This document shows positions 26,998 through 38,667 of a DNA stretch of 64,000 nucleotides, in pieces. The first letter of the stretch is position 1; every line of letters begins with the position of its first letter. The notes beneath the pieces were generated by a model. The model ran no database searches. It had not been told where the DNA came from and saw only the letters and a program-made list of their open reading frames with translations. The stretch comes from Planctobacterium marinum (GTDB taxonomy: Bacteria; Pseudomonadota; Gammaproteobacteria; Enterobacterales; Alteromonadaceae). The DNA lies in contig NZ_AP027272.1 in NCBI RefSeq assembly GCF_036322805.1, positions 62,001 to 126,000 on the forward strand. The letters are read 5' to 3'. Made by a program: the position numbers and the translations under genes.

Positions 26998-27975
26998 ATG
27001 AAAACGTTAGTTAAGGTCAGCATTTTTCTTACTATAGTGGTCATCATTCTGGGGGCATACACTCGATTGACTGACTCAGGATTGGGTTGTCCAGATTGGC
27101 CTGGTTGCTACGGTCATATGGTCGTGCCTAAATCAGATGAGGCGATTACCAAAGCTGAGATTGCTTTCCCGGAACGTCCTCTGGAGGCAAGTAAAGCATG
27201 GATCGAAATGATTCATCGCTATTTTGCAGGCACATTGGGATTACTGATTTTATTCATATTTATAATCGCCCTCAAAAACAGACAGCAACAAACACCCGTT
27301 AAACTTCCCTTTGTCATATTGTTATTGGTTATCTTTCAGGCCGCATTGGGTATGTGGACTGTGACCATGAATTTATTGCCGGTGGTGGTGATGGGCCACT
27401 TGTTGGGTGGCTTTACATTGCTCTCTTTACTGTTTCTGTTACACCTTCGTATGAAACCTTACCGAATTCCAGGAGGCGACCCCAGAGTACGAAAATACGG
27501 TCGTTATGCCACACTGGGTTTATTTATATTGGTCATTCAGATAGCGCTTGGAGGCTGGACATCTGCCAACTATGCTGCTTTGGCATGTACCGAATTGCCG
27601 ATATGTGAGGGGAACTGGTATGAGAAACTCAATTTTTCGGGCGCTTTTAGTGTGCCTGAAGCAGACAATTATGAATTCGGCGCTCACCCCTACGATGAGC
27701 GCATGACTATGCACATAGTACACAGATTTGGTGCACTCATTACCTTTTTGTATTTGTGCTGGTTGGGCATCAGATTGTACACTTCAGCAATTTCCGACCG
27801 GGTAAAAAATCAATCGGTGTTGATGGTGTCTTTGTTAGGCGTGCAGATAGCGCTTGGCGTATCAAATGTTGTATTTAGCCTGCCTATCGTTGTTGCAGTA
27901 GCACACAATGCCGTTGCTGCGCTTTTGCTGCTGGCTCTCATCTTGTTGAATTACACCCTGTATAGAAAGGCGTAA
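26998..27975 (+). CDS. ctaA: Heme A synthase (COX15/CtaA)
   Basis: Oxidises heme O to heme A for the aa3 oxidase. The 325 residues form eight membrane helices in two repeated halves. The conserved [21 protein letters not shown] and its mirror [21 protein letters not shown] carry the paired cysteines. The heme-ligand histidines are in [25 protein letters not shown] and VAHNAVAA. It lies directly before cyoE, its substrate supplier. Confidence 0.96.
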   Translation: MKTLVKVSIFLTIVVIILGAYTRLTDSGLGCPDWPGCYGHMVVPKSDEAITKAEIAFPERPLEASKAWIEMIHRYFAGTLGLLILFIFIIALKNRQQQTPVKLPFVILLLVIFQAALGMWTVTMNLLPVVVMGHLLGGFTLLSLLFLLHLRMKPYRIPGGDPRVRKYGRYATLGLFILVIQIALGGWTSANYAALACTELPICEGNWYEKLNFSGAFSVPEADNYEFGAHPYDERMTMHIVHRFGALITFLYLCWLGIRLYTSAISDRVKNQSVLMVSLLGVQIALGVSNVVFSLPIVVAVAHNAVAALLLLALILLNYTLYRKA

Positions 27976-27979
27976 TGTT

Positions 27980-28894
27980 ATGGAAAAAGTAATAAAAAAC
28001 GGGTCTTCTTCGCAAACATTTCAGGGAGCTTCGTGGCGTGATTATTACGAAATGACCAAGCCTAAAGTGGTGTTGTTATTGTTGCTCACCGCTCTGGTTG
28101 GTATGTGTCTCGCTGTTGAGGGTACCTTACCGATTCAGCCGCTTGTAGCGGGCATGATAGGGATTGGAATGCTGTCTTCTTCAGCAGCGGTGATCAATCA
28201 CGTTGTGGATCGCAATATCGACGGCAAAATGGCGCGAACTTATAACCGTCCGGTGCCTAAAGGTAAAGTCACACCAGGTCGCGCTTTGGCCTTTGCTGGT
28301 GTTTTGTGTGTTGTTGGTTACCTCATTCTGGAGCTGTTTGTAAACCGGCTTACGGCTGTGCTAACTTTTGCCAGCTTGGTGGGCTATGCCTGTGTTTATA
28401 CTATGTATCTAAAGCGTGCTACGCCACAGAACATTGTTATTGGTGGTTTAGCTGGAGCGGCACCGCCACTGCTGGGTTGGACGGCAATGACGGGGGAGAT
28501 CCACGGCAACGCATTACTCTTGGTACTCATAGTATTTACCTGGACACCGCCTCATTTCTGGGCGCTGGCAATCCATAGAGAAAAAGATTACGCCAAGGCT
28601 GAAGTGCCAATGTTGCCGGTAACACACGGTGTCGAATTTACTAAAACCTCGGTGCTTGGTTATACCGTATTGCTTGGCTTGATATGTCTGATGCCCTATC
28701 TGGTGGGCATGTCAGGATTGATTTACCTGGTTGGGGCGACATTACTCAATATTGCCTTTTTAGTTTACGCCTGGAAACTCAAGTTTGCCGCCAATGAACA
28801 AACTGCTATGAACACATTTAAGTTTTCTATATTACACCTAATGCTTTTATTCGTGGTGTTATTAGTGGATCACTATTTTAAAATCGTCCTATGA
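27980..28894 (+). CDS. cyoE: Protoheme IX farnesyltransferase
   Basis: UbiA-superfamily membrane enzyme (CtaB/CyoE) that farnesylates heme B to heme O. It has 304 residues and nine helices. The prenyl-diphosphate site is [19 protein letters not shown]. The second conserved region is GWTAMTGEI followed by [18 protein letters not shown]. It starts 4 bases after ctaA and overlaps the SCO gene by four bases. Confidence 0.96.
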   Translation: MEKVIKNGSSSQTFQGASWRDYYEMTKPKVVLLLLLTALVGMCLAVEGTLPIQPLVAGMIGIGMLSSSAAVINHVVDRNIDGKMARTYNRPVPKGKVTPGRALAFAGVLCVVGYLILELFVNRLTAVLTFASLVGYACVYTMYLKRATPQNIVIGGLAGAAPPLLGWTAMTGEIHGNALLLVLIVFTWTPPHFWALAIHREKDYAKAEVPMLPVTHGVEFTKTSVLGYTVLLGLICLMPYLVGMSGLIYLVGATLLNIAFLVYAWKLKFAANEQTAMNTFKFSILHLMLLFVVLLVDHYFKIVL

Positions 28895-29526
28895 AACAAA
28901 ATCTTGTCATTGGTCTCTGCGCTTTACTAGCACTTGCTGCCGGGATCTGGGGGGCGTTAAATGTTGCTCCACCAAAAACACCAAACTATGCTCAGATGTA
29001 TCCCGCACCGCGAATATTACATGAAAGTGAATTAACCGCTCATGATGGTTCGACAATAACACCTGCGTGGTTCAAAGAACAATGGACACTGGTTTTTGTG
29101 GGGTATACCTGGTGCCCGGATATTTGTCCTACCACATTAGCCGAACTCAAAGGAATTTATCCTGATTTGCAGGCCATCAGTAGTGAATATCCGGTGAAAG
29201 TGTTGTTTGTTTCCGTCGACCCCGGCAGAGACGATGTACCGCGACTTAACGAGTACATCCAGTTTTTCCACGAAGATTTTTATGCTGCTACCGCTGAGCA
29301 TAAACAGCTATTTCCGCTAGTACGCAGCATGGGTATGGCTTACGCGATTGCCGAGAGCACTGACAAACCCGATTATCTTGTGGATCACAGTGCTTCGATA
29401 GCTATCATCAATCCAGATGCGCATCTTGTTGGTCGCTTTAAACCTGATTACCAACCCGGAGAATTGGCGATAAGTGACGGTCAGCAGATACTGGCGGATC
29501 TACCTATTTTAATCGGCAGCCATTAG
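28891..29526 (+). CDS. SCO family copper chaperone
   Basis: SCO1/SenC-type thioredoxin-fold protein of 211 residues, anchored by an N-terminal helix, which delivers copper to the CuA centre of CoxB. The copper ligands are Cys75 and Cys79 (YTWCPDICP) and His166 (VDHSASI). The VSVDPGRDD block is also typical. It is the last gene of the oxidase cluster and overlaps the convergent deacetylase gene by four bases. Confidence 0.94.
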   Translation: MKQNLVIGLCALLALAAGIWGALNVAPPKTPNYAQMYPAPRILHESELTAHDGSTITPAWFKEQWTLVFVGYTWCPDICPTTLAELKGIYPDLQAISSEYPVKVLFVSVDPGRDDVPRLNEYIQFFHEDFYAATAEHKQLFPLVRSMGMAYAIAESTDKPDYLVDHSASIAIINPDAHLVGRFKPDYQPGELAISDGQQILADLPILIGSH

Positions 29527-30572
29527 TCTAAAAATTTACCTTCTTTGGTAGCCACAAACCAAGGTTGAGAGTGCCAGTAATAGCGACCCTTATGAGTTTT
29601 ACTGGGAGCCGTGCAATTCACTCGCGAGCGTCCCGGCTTTAGCGTTACATCACTTGATACGTGCAGTGTATCTTCTTGCCAAGACGCACTAATACGCTCG
29701 CCTCGAAAAAAGCAGCTGAGTAGACCTTTATTGAAATCACTGGTGTCCAGTGTTATTGCATACTCAAGTTTGGGAGGCGAGTAGAACACTGGGTTTTCTA
29801 TAGAGGCTGATACAACTGGCATCGCCAGGGTTTGCAATTTGGTTTTTAAGGTATTGAGGTTACTGTATATGCCTGCTGCAGGAAAGCGCGGTATCTCCGA
29901 GAGTCGGGTTTGGTACCCTACGGCACCTGAATGCTGGGCAAAGCCAACCAGCTCCAGCTCCTCGACCAAGTCGCTCAGGGCTTTGTTATATTCTCCGAAA
30001 GGGTAAGCAAAAAATCCGGGCGAACTACCCAAATTTTCTACAATTGCAGCTTCTGCTTTCAATATGCGCTGTTTGGTGTGTATCAGCCAGTCTGCTTCTG
30101 TGGCCTTATCAAGCATATGGCGGTGATCCCAATAGTGATTTGCAATTAACGCCCCTTCTTCGGATAACTGCTTTAGTTCTTGCCAGTTTAAATGACCAGG
30201 GCCTACACCGACTTCTGTAGGATTGATAAAGATAGTATAAGGAAAGTCTAGTGCTTTCAGCAATGGATGCGCATTTTCCTTGATATTGCGAAAGCCATCA
30301 TCAAAAGTGATGGCAACAGCTTTGTCCGGAAGGGGGGCCTGTGCTTTTATTTTGGACATTAATTCTTGTAAAGGAATAACAGTGTGATTGGCCTCCAAAT
30401 ACGCCAGGTGCTCTGCAAATTTTTCAGGAGTAATTGAGGTTGAGGGGGGCGTAGCACTGCTTACGTGATGGTATAACAAAATAGTTGCGCTATTATTGGC
30501 CTGCGCTTGGGAAACTGCGGTGAAGTAGAAAACAAAGGCAAATACCCTTACAAATACACTCATATGATTCAC
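29523..30572 (-). CDS. Secreted polysaccharide deacetylase family protein
   Basis: Predicted periplasmic NodB-type carbohydrate esterase of 349 residues. It begins with a signal peptide (VFVRVFAFVFYFTAVSQAQA) and contains the metal motifs AITFDDGFRN and ANHYWDHRHM, matching the Asp-Asp and HxxxxH metal-ligand patterns, followed by PGFFAYPFGEYN. A C-terminal domain of about 100 residues beyond the NodB core is unassigned. The substrate is unknown. A start at the second Met (30563) is equally possible. Confidence 0.88.
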   Translation of the reverse strand: MNHMSVFVRVFAFVFYFTAVSQAQANNSATILLYHHVSSATPPSTSITPEKFAEHLAYLEANHTVIPLQELMSKIKAQAPLPDKAVAITFDDGFRNIKENAHPLLKALDFPYTIFINPTEVGVGPGHLNWQELKQLSEEGALIANHYWDHRHMLDKATEADWLIHTKQRILKAEAAIVENLGSSPGFFAYPFGEYNKALSDLVEELELVGFAQHSGAVGYQTRLSEIPRFPAAGIYSNLNTLKTKLQTLAMPVVSASIENPVFYSPPKLEYAITLDTSDFNKGLLSCFFRGERISASWQEDTLHVSSDVTLKPGRSRVNCTAPSKTHKGRYYWHSQPWFVATKEGKFLD

Positions 30573-30606
30573 TAATTAAAATCCAACACATAAGAAGATT
30601 ACCAGT

Positions 30607-31911
30607 TTGACTTTTTACCACGCAACTCGTTATTTCATTGCATTGGCATTGCCCATGATTGTCAGCAATATTTTCTTGCCGTTAGTTGGGTTGGTGGATA
30701 CGGCCATTGTGGGGCATTTGCCGGGTAGCCACTACCTGGCGGGAGTGGCTCTTGGCAGCATTATCATTACCCAGCTTATTTGGGTTTGCGGTTTTTTACG
30801 CATGGCTGTGACTGGGCTGAGCGCCCAAAGTAGTGCCCCGGAACAAAAGCAAGAATCCATTTCCGTGCTGGGCAATGGCGCTTTATTGGCTTTGTTACTC
30901 GGTGTTCTGTTGTGGTTTCTCAGTCCCTTCCTGTTTCAAATGGGAGTGTATTTTTCCGGTAGCAATACGCAGGTAGTGGCAATCGCTGAAGATTACTTTT
31001 TTATTCGCATATCAGTTGCGCCAGTATCACTACTGAATTTGGTGTTAATAGGCTGGCTGCTGGGCAGGCAACAACATAAAAATGTGATGAAGATACAGAT
31101 TATCGCTAATCTGTTGAATATGCTGTTGAGTGTTTTTCTCGCCATTGGGTTAGCGATGGAAACGGCAGGGGTAGCCATCGCTACGGCACTGAGTGAGTGC
31201 TTGGTCTTGCTCATGTCTTTATTTACTATCGCTAAATTTGAAGCGCAATGGTGGCGCAGGTTTTACATTGCTAAAAAGTCTCTACAACGCTTGCTCAGAC
31301 TAAACAGAGACGTTTTTTTCAGAAATCTCTGTTTACAGATATTTTTAGGCATCTTTACCTACCTCGGTTTACAACAAGGACAGTTAACTGCAGCGACTAA
31401 CGCGGTTTTGATGCAGTTTTTTGTATTGATTGCCCTTGGGCTAGATGGCGTTGCCTACGCTGCAGAGGCGTTGCTCGGAGAAGCCTCAGGGAAAAACAGT
31501 AAAAGCAAGTTTCGCCTTTGGATCAAGGTAAGTTTATTGGTTTCCAGTGTTTTAGCCATTTGTTATACCCTGGTGTTTGCACTGGGTTTCAGGTTTATTA
31601 CCCATCTGTTAACCGATATAACCGAGGTACAGGAATATATTCAGCAATTTAAAATTTACATCGTTTTCTTGCCTCTGGTGGCGCATTGGTGCTTTTTATT
31701 AGATGGATGGTACGTAGGTTTGACTCAAGCTCGCGCTATGTTACTCACTATGCTGTTAAGTGCCGGAGTCGCAGTATCTTGGTATGCCTTGCATTTTTTA
31801 TCGCTAAATGCTGACATTTTATGGCAAGGTTTTTTGTTATTTTTATTGGCAAGAGGTATTTTGCTGGGAGGGCACTTTTATTACAGGCTCTATCATCGAT
31901 ATCATGCGTGA
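30607..31911 (+). CDS. MATE family efflux transporter, DinF-like
   Basis: Twelve-helix multidrug/toxin extrusion protein of 434 residues. The N-terminal IALALPMIVSNIFLPLVGLVD and the TAIVGHLPGSHYLAGVALGS segment are typical of the DinF branch. The start is a TTG at 30607, since no ATG upstream is in frame and an internal Met would cut into the first helix. It is divergent from the deacetylase gene. Despite the DinF resemblance I see no SOS box upstream. Confidence 0.87.
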   Translation: MTFYHATRYFIALALPMIVSNIFLPLVGLVDTAIVGHLPGSHYLAGVALGSIIITQLIWVCGFLRMAVTGLSAQSSAPEQKQESISVLGNGALLALLLGVLLWFLSPFLFQMGVYFSGSNTQVVAIAEDYFFIRISVAPVSLLNLVLIGWLLGRQQHKNVMKIQIIANLLNMLLSVFLAIGLAMETAGVAIATALSECLVLLMSLFTIAKFEAQWWRRFYIAKKSLQRLLRLNRDVFFRNLCLQIFLGIFTYLGLQQGQLTAATNAVLMQFFVLIALGLDGVAYAAEALLGEASGKNSKSKFRLWIKVSLLVSSVLAICYTLVFALGFRFITHLLTDITEVQEYIQQFKIYIVFLPLVAHWCFLLDGWYVGLTQARAMLLTMLLSAGVAVSWYALHFLSLNADILWQGFLLFLLARGILLGGHFYYRLYHRYHA

Positions 31912-32033
31912 GGGACCTATTGTAGCCAAAATTCCAGTAGCAACTGTTTGCATCTAACTAGAGGGTGATCTTTACTTGAAGCAGGCGCCTGAATTACTGA
32001 TGTGTAAACACAAGGATACGAGGAGCAGACATC

Positions 32034-35000
32034 GTGGATGTTAAGCTAAAGCGGCTTGAAGACATAAAAACACTTGCTGGCCCGATAGTGCTGAGCCGTG
32101 CATCAGACAATGATGGAACTCACTATTGGTGTAAAACGGCACAACAGTCAGACAGGCAAGCGATGGAGATGCTTGAGCTTGAAATCGAGAGTCAGTCAAG
32201 ATTCTCATCAATTGCGCTGATTGCGTCTTCTGGTTGTATAACCAGCGAACGGAATTGCATCAATCTCTACCCGGACATTGAAGGCGTTGAACTCTTTGAA
32301 AGCTTTCTCACAAATCATTCTCTGGAGATGACCGAACAGCTGAAAATGTGTATCGCGCTGGCAACGTGGTTGGCAGATATTCACAAGCAGCAGTTTATGT
32401 TGGGTTTTGTAGAGCCGGAAACGCTATTAGTGGATAAGAAGAGCTTTCAGGTTTATTCCTTAAACACCTGGAATCTGCATAAAGAGTTTAGTATTGACGA
32501 AAAAAAGCAGGCGCTATTGACGACAGGGTGTAACTTACACACTGCATCACCAGAGGTGACCGGCAGAACGGATTGGACCCCTCAGCGTTTCTCGGATTTT
32601 TATTCATTAGGCACCTTGTTATATCGCATTTTTATGGGCCGTTACCCTTTTGAGTTTCAGGATCCTTTAACCCTCATTCATGCGCATATTGCCAAACCTG
32701 TAGAATATGACCCCGGGCGGTCATTTGCTGTACCCGAAGTACTGCTTAGTATCATTAGTAAGCTCTTAAACAAGGCTCCTGAAGCCCGCTATCCAAATGC
32801 ACAAACATTAGTTGCTGATCTTGAACATTGTTTGAATGAGTTCACTCAAAAGGGAGTGATTAGCGATTTTCGTATCGCTAAAGAGGAACAAAAAAAGGTC
32901 ATTAGTTTTCCCAAATACATTTACGGTCGCGATTCTGAATTAACATTAGTTCAGCAATGGTACAACCGGGCAAACGCCCATAGCGGCTTGGCGGTTCTGT
33001 GCATTTCAGGGGAACAAGGAGTCGGAAAAACGGCGCTGCTGCAAGAAATCAAGACCAGCGTTCTACCTCAAAGTGCCCTCCTGGGGGTGGTTAACGTTGA
33101 ACCTGAAATCCACACCCTCAGACAATCAGCAATCTTTGTTATGTTGCAACAACTGATTGAGCAAGCGCTTATCCTTGAGGAGTCGCAATTGCTCAAGTTA
33201 CAACGGCAACTACAAAAAATTGCAGTTGAGCAACGGGGGCAACTCTACAACTTGTTCCCGGAACTAAAGATTGTATTACCCGAAGAGAAAGGGGCGGGTT
33301 TTATTGAAAGTCATTCCAGTGAAATCCTTCTGGCTCAGTTGTTGTTGTGCTTCTCCAGACTCGATAAAGATTTGTATCTGATTTTTGATGATGCCCATTC
33401 CCTGGAAAAAACGACGTCTGAGACTTTACTGGCACTGTTCTCCATGGCCCCGCAAAGTAATTTAAAAGTGGTTCTACTGTTACGTGAAAACGAGTTACCC
33501 GAATCAGCTTCAGTGAAGTCTTTGGTCGCTGCAACAGAATTGGATGGTGCTCTAATACATCAGGTAGAGCTGTTGCCCCTGAGTACTGCTGCTACTCACA
33601 ATCTTGTGGAAGACACGTTTTGGGAAACTCAGTTTAGTCTGGAGTCCCTGTCTGACCTGGTTTTTAACAAAACCAGAGGTAACCCTTATTTTGTTAAATC
33701 ATTTATTCAAAAATTAGTTGGTGAGGGGGCATTGTATGAAGACGATGAGCAGATTTGGAATTGGCTACCGGAGGAGGTCAGTCGTTCCACTGTGACTGCA
33801 AATGTTGCTGAGCAAACAGGGGCTGGCTTAGCGAGCTTACCTCTGGAGCAGCGAAATTGCTTAAAGCTTGCAGCTTTAATGGGTAAAGATATTGACACTG
33901 AAATACTCATGCTGGCTGTAGATGTGTCCTCTGCAAACCTTGTTGAGTATATTGATTACTGGGTTTCTATGGGGCTTTGGGCACAATGCAGTCCCGATAA
34001 AAAATACTATCAGTTTGCCCATAAAAAAATTCAATTGGCTGCCAGTCAACTAGAGACAGGTACCAATGCAGAGCAGTTGCGTTTTGCTCTGGCAGATGCG
34101 CTGTTTGACCAAAAAGATAGTGCTTGGCTTAAAGACAACGTACTGCACTGGCTATTTTGGGTGCATCCACTGTCGGGATATCAAAATACTCAGGTGGCAC
34201 CCATTCAAATAGCGGAGTATTACCTGCTAGCTGCGAGTCGAGCTAACCAAGAGCTTGAAAACGGTGAGGCGCTGATGTGCTTCCACCTTGGTGTACAGTT
34301 ATTGACGGAAGAAGATTGGCAGCAGCATTACGATATTTGTGTAGCGTTATATCAAGGATACATCCAGGAATCATTGCGCAGGAATCAACTGGTTGGACTG
34401 AATGCTGCAATCGCAATACTGGAAAAGCGAGTTAATAAACTTGCCGACTCTGCGCGTATTGTTATTTGGAAAATGACAATGTTGTGCGCAGCGGAAGATA
34501 TTGAAGCGGCGTTTTCTGAGGGAATGAGAGCAGTTAAGGCGCTTCTCTGTGATTTTTCGATAGCGGAAAATCAATCGGATTATTTGGCTTTGGATAAACA
34601 ATATCCGCCTCAGGGAATTCAGGCATTTGGCCTTCTGGATTGTACAAACCAAGACGCAACTACCCAATTGCATATCCTGTTAAGCGAGCTATTAGATGTT
34701 GCCAGTAAACTTAATATCCATGCCGTGATGCAGGTTTCCTCTGTTGCCATTCCGTTGTGTCTTGCACAAGGCAATACAAAGTATGCAGTTAAGTTTTACA
34801 CAACACATGCTTTGATGCTGACCACGCTTGCCCATAAACACGTTGACGCACTGCAATTCATTTCCGTAGCGGAACAATTGGCTGAACAACTCAAGCTCAA
34901 TCAGGCGCACAGAGATAAACTCTTAGTCACCCGGTATGCATTGATTGCTCATTGGTCTGAGCCGTTACAGCAGAGCTTGATATTTTTTGCCCGTAAGAGC

Positions 35001-38000
35001 GCGCAAGTGTTTGAGTCGTCAGTGGACCTGAATCACGGGGAAGCGCCCCTTTATCACGCCATTTTTAGTTTGTTGACCGATAAGCCACTAGACAAAGTTG
35101 TAGAAATATTTGAAGTGTTAATTGAGCTCATGGAGGAGAGCGCAGAGACCCCGGAGGGGCTTCAGGCTCGGCAATGGCTGGAATTGGCTCAAAGTGTGAT
35201 ACAAGCCAGTGAAGGGACAGATTCATTCGATTTGGAACTGCAAACGAAGGAAGGGGCACCAGGAATTGACCAGTTAACCTGTTTCTTTTCAATGCATTTC
35301 GCCAAAATGTGTAAAGCAGTTTTGAATAACAATTTCATCTTGGCAGAGCAGTATCGCAATGCGGCACAGGAACTGGTAAATGACATCTGGCCGGTATATT
35401 GGCTAGCGGATTATCATGCCCTGGCAGGTATTATCTTGTTGCGTAATACTGCAACTCATACTAGTGATTCAAGCCAAGAAGCCTTACTTCATCAGGTTGA
35501 TCAACACCTTGCACAATTACAATCTTGGTGTGGCAACAGTGGTGATATACACAGAGCGAAATGGCTTTTGCTGGAGGCAGAATCTCGAAATTTTAAAGGT
35601 GAGCCAGATGCCTGGCAGTATTACGCCAAGGCCGTCAATGCAGCACAGAGTAGCCGTTCCCATTTATGGCAGTTTCTCTGTTGGGACGCTTATGGTCGAT
35701 ATTGGTTAACAAACGGCGATGAGGTTTCAGGCTTAGCGCATCTACGTGAAGCGCTGAATTGCTTAAACCATTGGCATGCCTGGCAAACTATCAAACATTT
35801 GCATGATGAATTTCCAAAGTTAGGCCACCCTGAGCAATCGGTAGCAAATGCCCCCTCACTATCAGGAGCGACAAAAAATGAAAAAAATCTGGATCTCCTG
35901 TCAGTACTAAAGGCCTCCGAAACTCTGAGTGGTTCAGTGGATCTGGAGGCCTTTGTTGAGCGCATGATGACCATTATCGTGGAGAACGCAGGAGCTCAAA
36001 AAGGCTGTGTCTTGTTTTTTGAAGGCACCAAGCTGGAGCTTAAAGGCAGTTACCCAGAAATCATGTCATTGGCACAAATACCTGAAACGCTGTTGAACTA
36101 TGTGGGACTTATAAAGACGCCTTATGCGGTGGATGATAGCGCTCAGGAGCCATTGCTATCAGGCGCGAAAACTCAACGTTTGTTGCCCAAGTCCATGTTG
36201 TTTATTCCTTTGCTGGTAGCAGGCGAGTTTCGAGGCGTTTTATATCTTGAACATGCAGATTTAATGGGGTTCTTCACTTCTGATCGCATCGATATTTTGC
36301 AGCTGTTGGCTAATCAAACCGCTATTCTTTTTGATAATACCAGACTAAATCAACGCCTGTTGGTGAATAACCGAGATCTGGAAAAGAAGGTTGATGAGCG
36401 CACCGTGGAGTTGGCTCAGGCAAAATTAAAAGCGGAAGAGGCCACGGCCGCCAAATCAAACTTTTTAGCCAATATGAGTCATGAGATCCGCACACCCATG
36501 AACGCGGTCATAGGGCTATCTCGCCTGGCATTGAAGAAACAAGTTTTGCCAGAGCAGCGAGATTACCTGGAAAAAATACTGAGTTCTTCAGAGTCACTAC
36601 TGACTTTAATTAATGATATTCTGGATTTTTCCAAAATTGAAGCGCAAAAGCTGACCCTGGAATTCATACCTTTTAGTCTCGAAAATTCATTGCGCAGAGT
36701 GGTTAATCTTAGTAATCACAAAGTTCATGAAAAGCATCTGGAATTTGTTTTGTCGGTAGATAGTAGTATTCCCGATGCTTTGATGGGTGATCCATTGCGC
36801 ATTGAGCAAATAATTATCAATTTGGTTAGTAATGCCATAAAATTTACTCATCACGGTTACATCCATTTAAACGTGCGCTTACTCTCAAGTATTGATGACA
36901 CGTTAAATCTGGAGTTTCGAGTTAAAGATAGTGGTATTGGGATGAGTGCCGAGCAGTGTAGCAGGCTATTTCAGTCTTTTAGTCAGGCAGATGACAGTGT
37001 TACTCGTCAATATGGGGGCACGGGGCTGGGTCTTGCTATCTGCAAACAGTTGTGTGAGTTGATGCAAGGCAGTATCCGTGTCGATAGCAAACCTGATGAG
37101 GGATCTGAGTTTATTTTCACGATTCAGGTGGAAAAGTCTGATGAGCCCTCTGTCGGCTCCAAGGCGCTGGATGTTTCTCATATCCGCGCGCTCGTGGTGG
37201 ATGATATGGATGTCGCTCGAGAAGTTATGACTGAGGCGCTTGAAGCGCTTGGCATAACCGTTGACGCAGTGGACAGCGGTGAGCAGGCGTTAAAGTGGGT
37301 AGAAAGAGCGGAGCGCAGACAGCGTCCTTACGACTTTATTTTAATGGATTGGAAAATGCCGGGTATGGACGGCATTACAGCCTCCAGACGTATCAGAGAT
37401 ACTGTAAGTGGTAAGATCCCTCATATATTGATGGTGACTTCCTATGACAAAGAAGCATTGCGTGCTACTGATGCAGAAGACATTGTGGAAAGGTTTATTG
37501 AGAAACCCGTCAACCAGTCCGAATTGATAGACGCAATACAGCTGGCGTTAGGTGGTTCTGAAAAAGAGTCATTACCTTCTGAGAGAGAAGAAGCGATTCC
37601 TGATTTTAGTGGTTGTCGACTTTTGTTAGTGGAAGATAATGAGCTTAACCGTCAGGTTGCTTTGGAATTTATGCTGGAAACCGGAGCGACAATTGATGTC
37701 GCTCACAATGGTGAGGAGGCCATTCAAGCAGTCCAGGAACTATCCTACGACCTACTCTTAATGGATATTCAGATGCCAGTCATGGATGGTATACAGGCAA
37801 CAAAAGTGATCAGGCATAAAGGCTTAGAGGTTCCCATCATCGCCATGACGGCGCATGCAATGACAGGCGATAAAGAACGAAGCTTTGCCGTTGGAATGAA
37901 TGCTCACATTACCAAGCCCATCTCGCCTGGTGATTTATTTGCCGTAATGGCGAAATTTCTCCCGGACAAGCGCTACCTTGACAGTGAGCAAGATGATCTA

Positions 38001-38648
38001 AGCAATGATTCCACGCAACAAGAAACGCCTTTGCCGGAGGCTATCAGAGTATTAAAAGATATTCATGCCTTGCAGGTGAATAAAGCGCTGCTGCGCTTTC
38101 AGGGCAGACATCGCCTGTATGAAAACCTGGTGCGTGATTTCATTGAGGACTATAGCGATCTGGATGAAGTCTTAAGCGCACATGTTAGATCTCAGGATCG
38201 GCAACAGATCTATCGCATCATTCATTCACTAAAGTCCAACGTGGCCTATATTGGAGCATTTGAACTGTCCAGTGAAATAGGAGAGTTGGAACTTATAATT
38301 CGGGATGTGCAACAGGTGAGCGATGAAACATTGCTTATCACTGAACAGGTCAAGGGGTTGATCAAAGATATTCAGGCCCGATGGGCTCAGCTTAGCCCAG
38401 AAGGTGGCGGAAGGGCCAACATTGAACAAGATATTGGAGACGCGGAGCTCGAAGCAATGCTACCCTTATTGCATAGATCTGATTTTGCAGTTGAACAATT
38501 GATCAGAAAATTAAAAGAGGATTGTCATAATAAAAATCAACTGCAGGCACTTAGTATTATCGATTCTTTAGTCAAAGAGCTTGAGTTTGAAGAGGCCGCT
38601 GATTATCTGCAACGTTGGTTGCTGGATCAGAAGACTGTAACTAAATAA
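32034..38648 (+). CDS. Giant hybrid sensor kinase: pseudokinase-ATPase-GAF-HK-REC-REC-Hpt
   Basis: A 2204-residue signalling protein. Domains in order are as follows. A Ser/Thr-kinase-like domain (~1-285) lacks catalytic residues: [10 protein letters not shown] replaces HRDxKPxN, and there is no DFG. A STAND-type ATPase has Walker [10 protein letters not shown] (Lys332) and Walker B YLIFDDAH (Asp452-453). A long helical TPR-like region (~650-1280) follows, then GAF (~1310-1440), a coiled coil and the histidine kinase ([12 protein letters not shown], His1483; N box [18 protein letters not shown]). Two receiver domains (Asp1772, Asp1911) and an Hpt domain (IHSLKSN, His2064) end it. The start is a GTG with GAGGAG upstream. 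Such architecture with active kinases is known in bacteria and fungi. It heads a three-gene cluster and has no DNA-binding output. Confidence 0.9.
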   Translation: MDVKLKRLEDIKTLAGPIVLSRASDNDGTHYWCKTAQQSDRQAMEMLELEIESQSRFSSIALIASSGCITSERNCINLYPDIEGVELFESFLTNHSLEMTEQLKMCIALATWLADIHKQQFMLGFVEPETLLVDKKSFQVYSLNTWNLHKEFSIDEKKQALLTTGCNLHTASPEVTGRTDWTPQRFSDFYSLGTLLYRIFMGRYPFEFQDPLTLIHAHIAKPVEYDPGRSFAVPEVLLSIISKLLNKAPEARYPNAQTLVADLEHCLNEFTQKGVISDFRIAKEEQKKVISFPKYIYGRDSELTLVQQWYNRANAHSGLAVLCISGEQGVGKTALLQEIKTSVLPQSALLGVVNVEPEIHTLRQSAIFVMLQQLIEQALILEESQLLKLQRQLQKIAVEQRGQLYNLFPELKIVLPEEKGAGFIESHSSEILLAQLLLCFSRLDKDLYLIFDDAHSLEKTTSETLLALFSMAPQSNLKVVLLLRENELPESASVKSLVAATELDGALIHQVELLPLSTAATHNLVEDTFWETQFSLESLSDLVFNKTRGNPYFVKSFIQKLVGEGALYEDDEQIWNWLPEEVSRSTVTANVAEQTGAGLASLPLEQRNCLKLAALMGKDIDTEILMLAVDVSSANLVEYIDYWVSMGLWAQCSPDKKYYQFAHKKIQLAASQLETGTNAEQLRFALADALFDQKDSAWLKDNVLHWLFWVHPLSGYQNTQVAPIQIAEYYLLAASRANQELENGEALMCFHLGVQLLTEEDWQQHYDICVALYQGYIQESLRRNQLVGLNAAIAILEKRVNKLADSARIVIWKMTMLCAAEDIEAAFSEGMRAVKALLCDFSIAENQSDYLALDKQYPPQGIQAFGLLDCTNQDATTQLHILLSELLDVASKLNIHAVMQVSSVAIPLCLAQGNTKYAVKFYTTHALMLTTLAHKHVDALQFISVAEQLAEQLKLNQAHRDKLLVTRYALIAHWSEPLQQSLIFFARKSAQVFESSVDLNHGEAPLYHAIFSLLTDKPLDKVVEIFEVLIELMEESAETPEGLQARQWLELAQSVIQASEGTDSFDLELQTKEGAPGIDQLTCFFSMHFAKMCKAVLNNNFILAEQYRNAAQELVNDIWPVYWLADYHALAGIILLRNTATHTSDSSQEALLHQVDQHLAQLQSWCGNSGDIHRAKWLLLEAESRNFKGEPDAWQYYAKAVNAAQSSRSHLWQFLCWDAYGRYWLTNGDEVSGLAHLREALNCLNHWHAWQTIKHLHDEFPKLGHPEQSVANAPSLSGATKNEKNLDLLSVLKASETLSGSVDLEAFVERMMTIIVENAGAQKGCVLFFEGTKLELKGSYPEIMSLAQIPETLLNYVGLIKTPYAVDDSAQEPLLSGAKTQRLLPKSMLFIPLLVAGEFRGVLYLEHADLMGFFTSDRIDILQLLANQTAILFDNTRLNQRLLVNNRDLEKKVDERTVELAQAKLKAEEATAAKSNFLANMSHEIRTPMNAVIGLSRLALKKQVLPEQRDYLEKILSSSESLLTLINDILDFSKIEAQKLTLEFIPFSLENSLRRVVNLSNHKVHEKHLEFVLSVDSSIPDALMGDPLRIEQIIINLVSNAIKFTHHGYIHLNVRLLSSIDDTLNLEFRVKDSGIGMSAEQCSRLFQSFSQADDSVTRQYGGTGLGLAICKQLCELMQGSIRVDSKPDEGSEFIFTIQVEKSDEPSVGSKALDVSHIRALVVDDMDVAREVMTEALEALGITVDAVDSGEQALKWVERAERRQRPYDFILMDWKMPGMDGITASRRIRDTVSGKIPHILMVTSYDKEALRATDAEDIVERFIEKPVNQSELIDAIQLALGGSEKESLPSEREEAIPDFSGCRLLLVEDNELNRQVALEFMLETGATIDVAHNGEEAIQAVQELSYDLLLMDIQMPVMDGIQATKVIRHKGLEVPIIAMTAHAMTGDKERSFAVGMNAHITKPISPGDLFAVMAKFLPDKRYLDSEQDDLSNDSTQQETPLPEAIRVLKDIHALQVNKALLRFQGRHRLYENLVRDFIEDYSDLDEVLSAHVRSQDRQQIYRIIHSLKSNVAYIGAFELSSEIGELELIIRDVQQVSDETLLITEQVKGLIKDIQARWAQLSPEGGGRANIEQDIGDAELEAMLPLLHRSDFAVEQLIRKLKEDCHNKNQLQALSIIDSLVKELEFEEAADYLQRWLLDQKTVTK

Positions 38649-38667
38649 TGAGATTTTCGAATTAACT

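Noticed and set aside
30607-31911. SOS control of the DinF-like MATE gene
   Set aside because: No CTG-N10-CAG box is present in the short gap upstream, and it is not next to lexA here.
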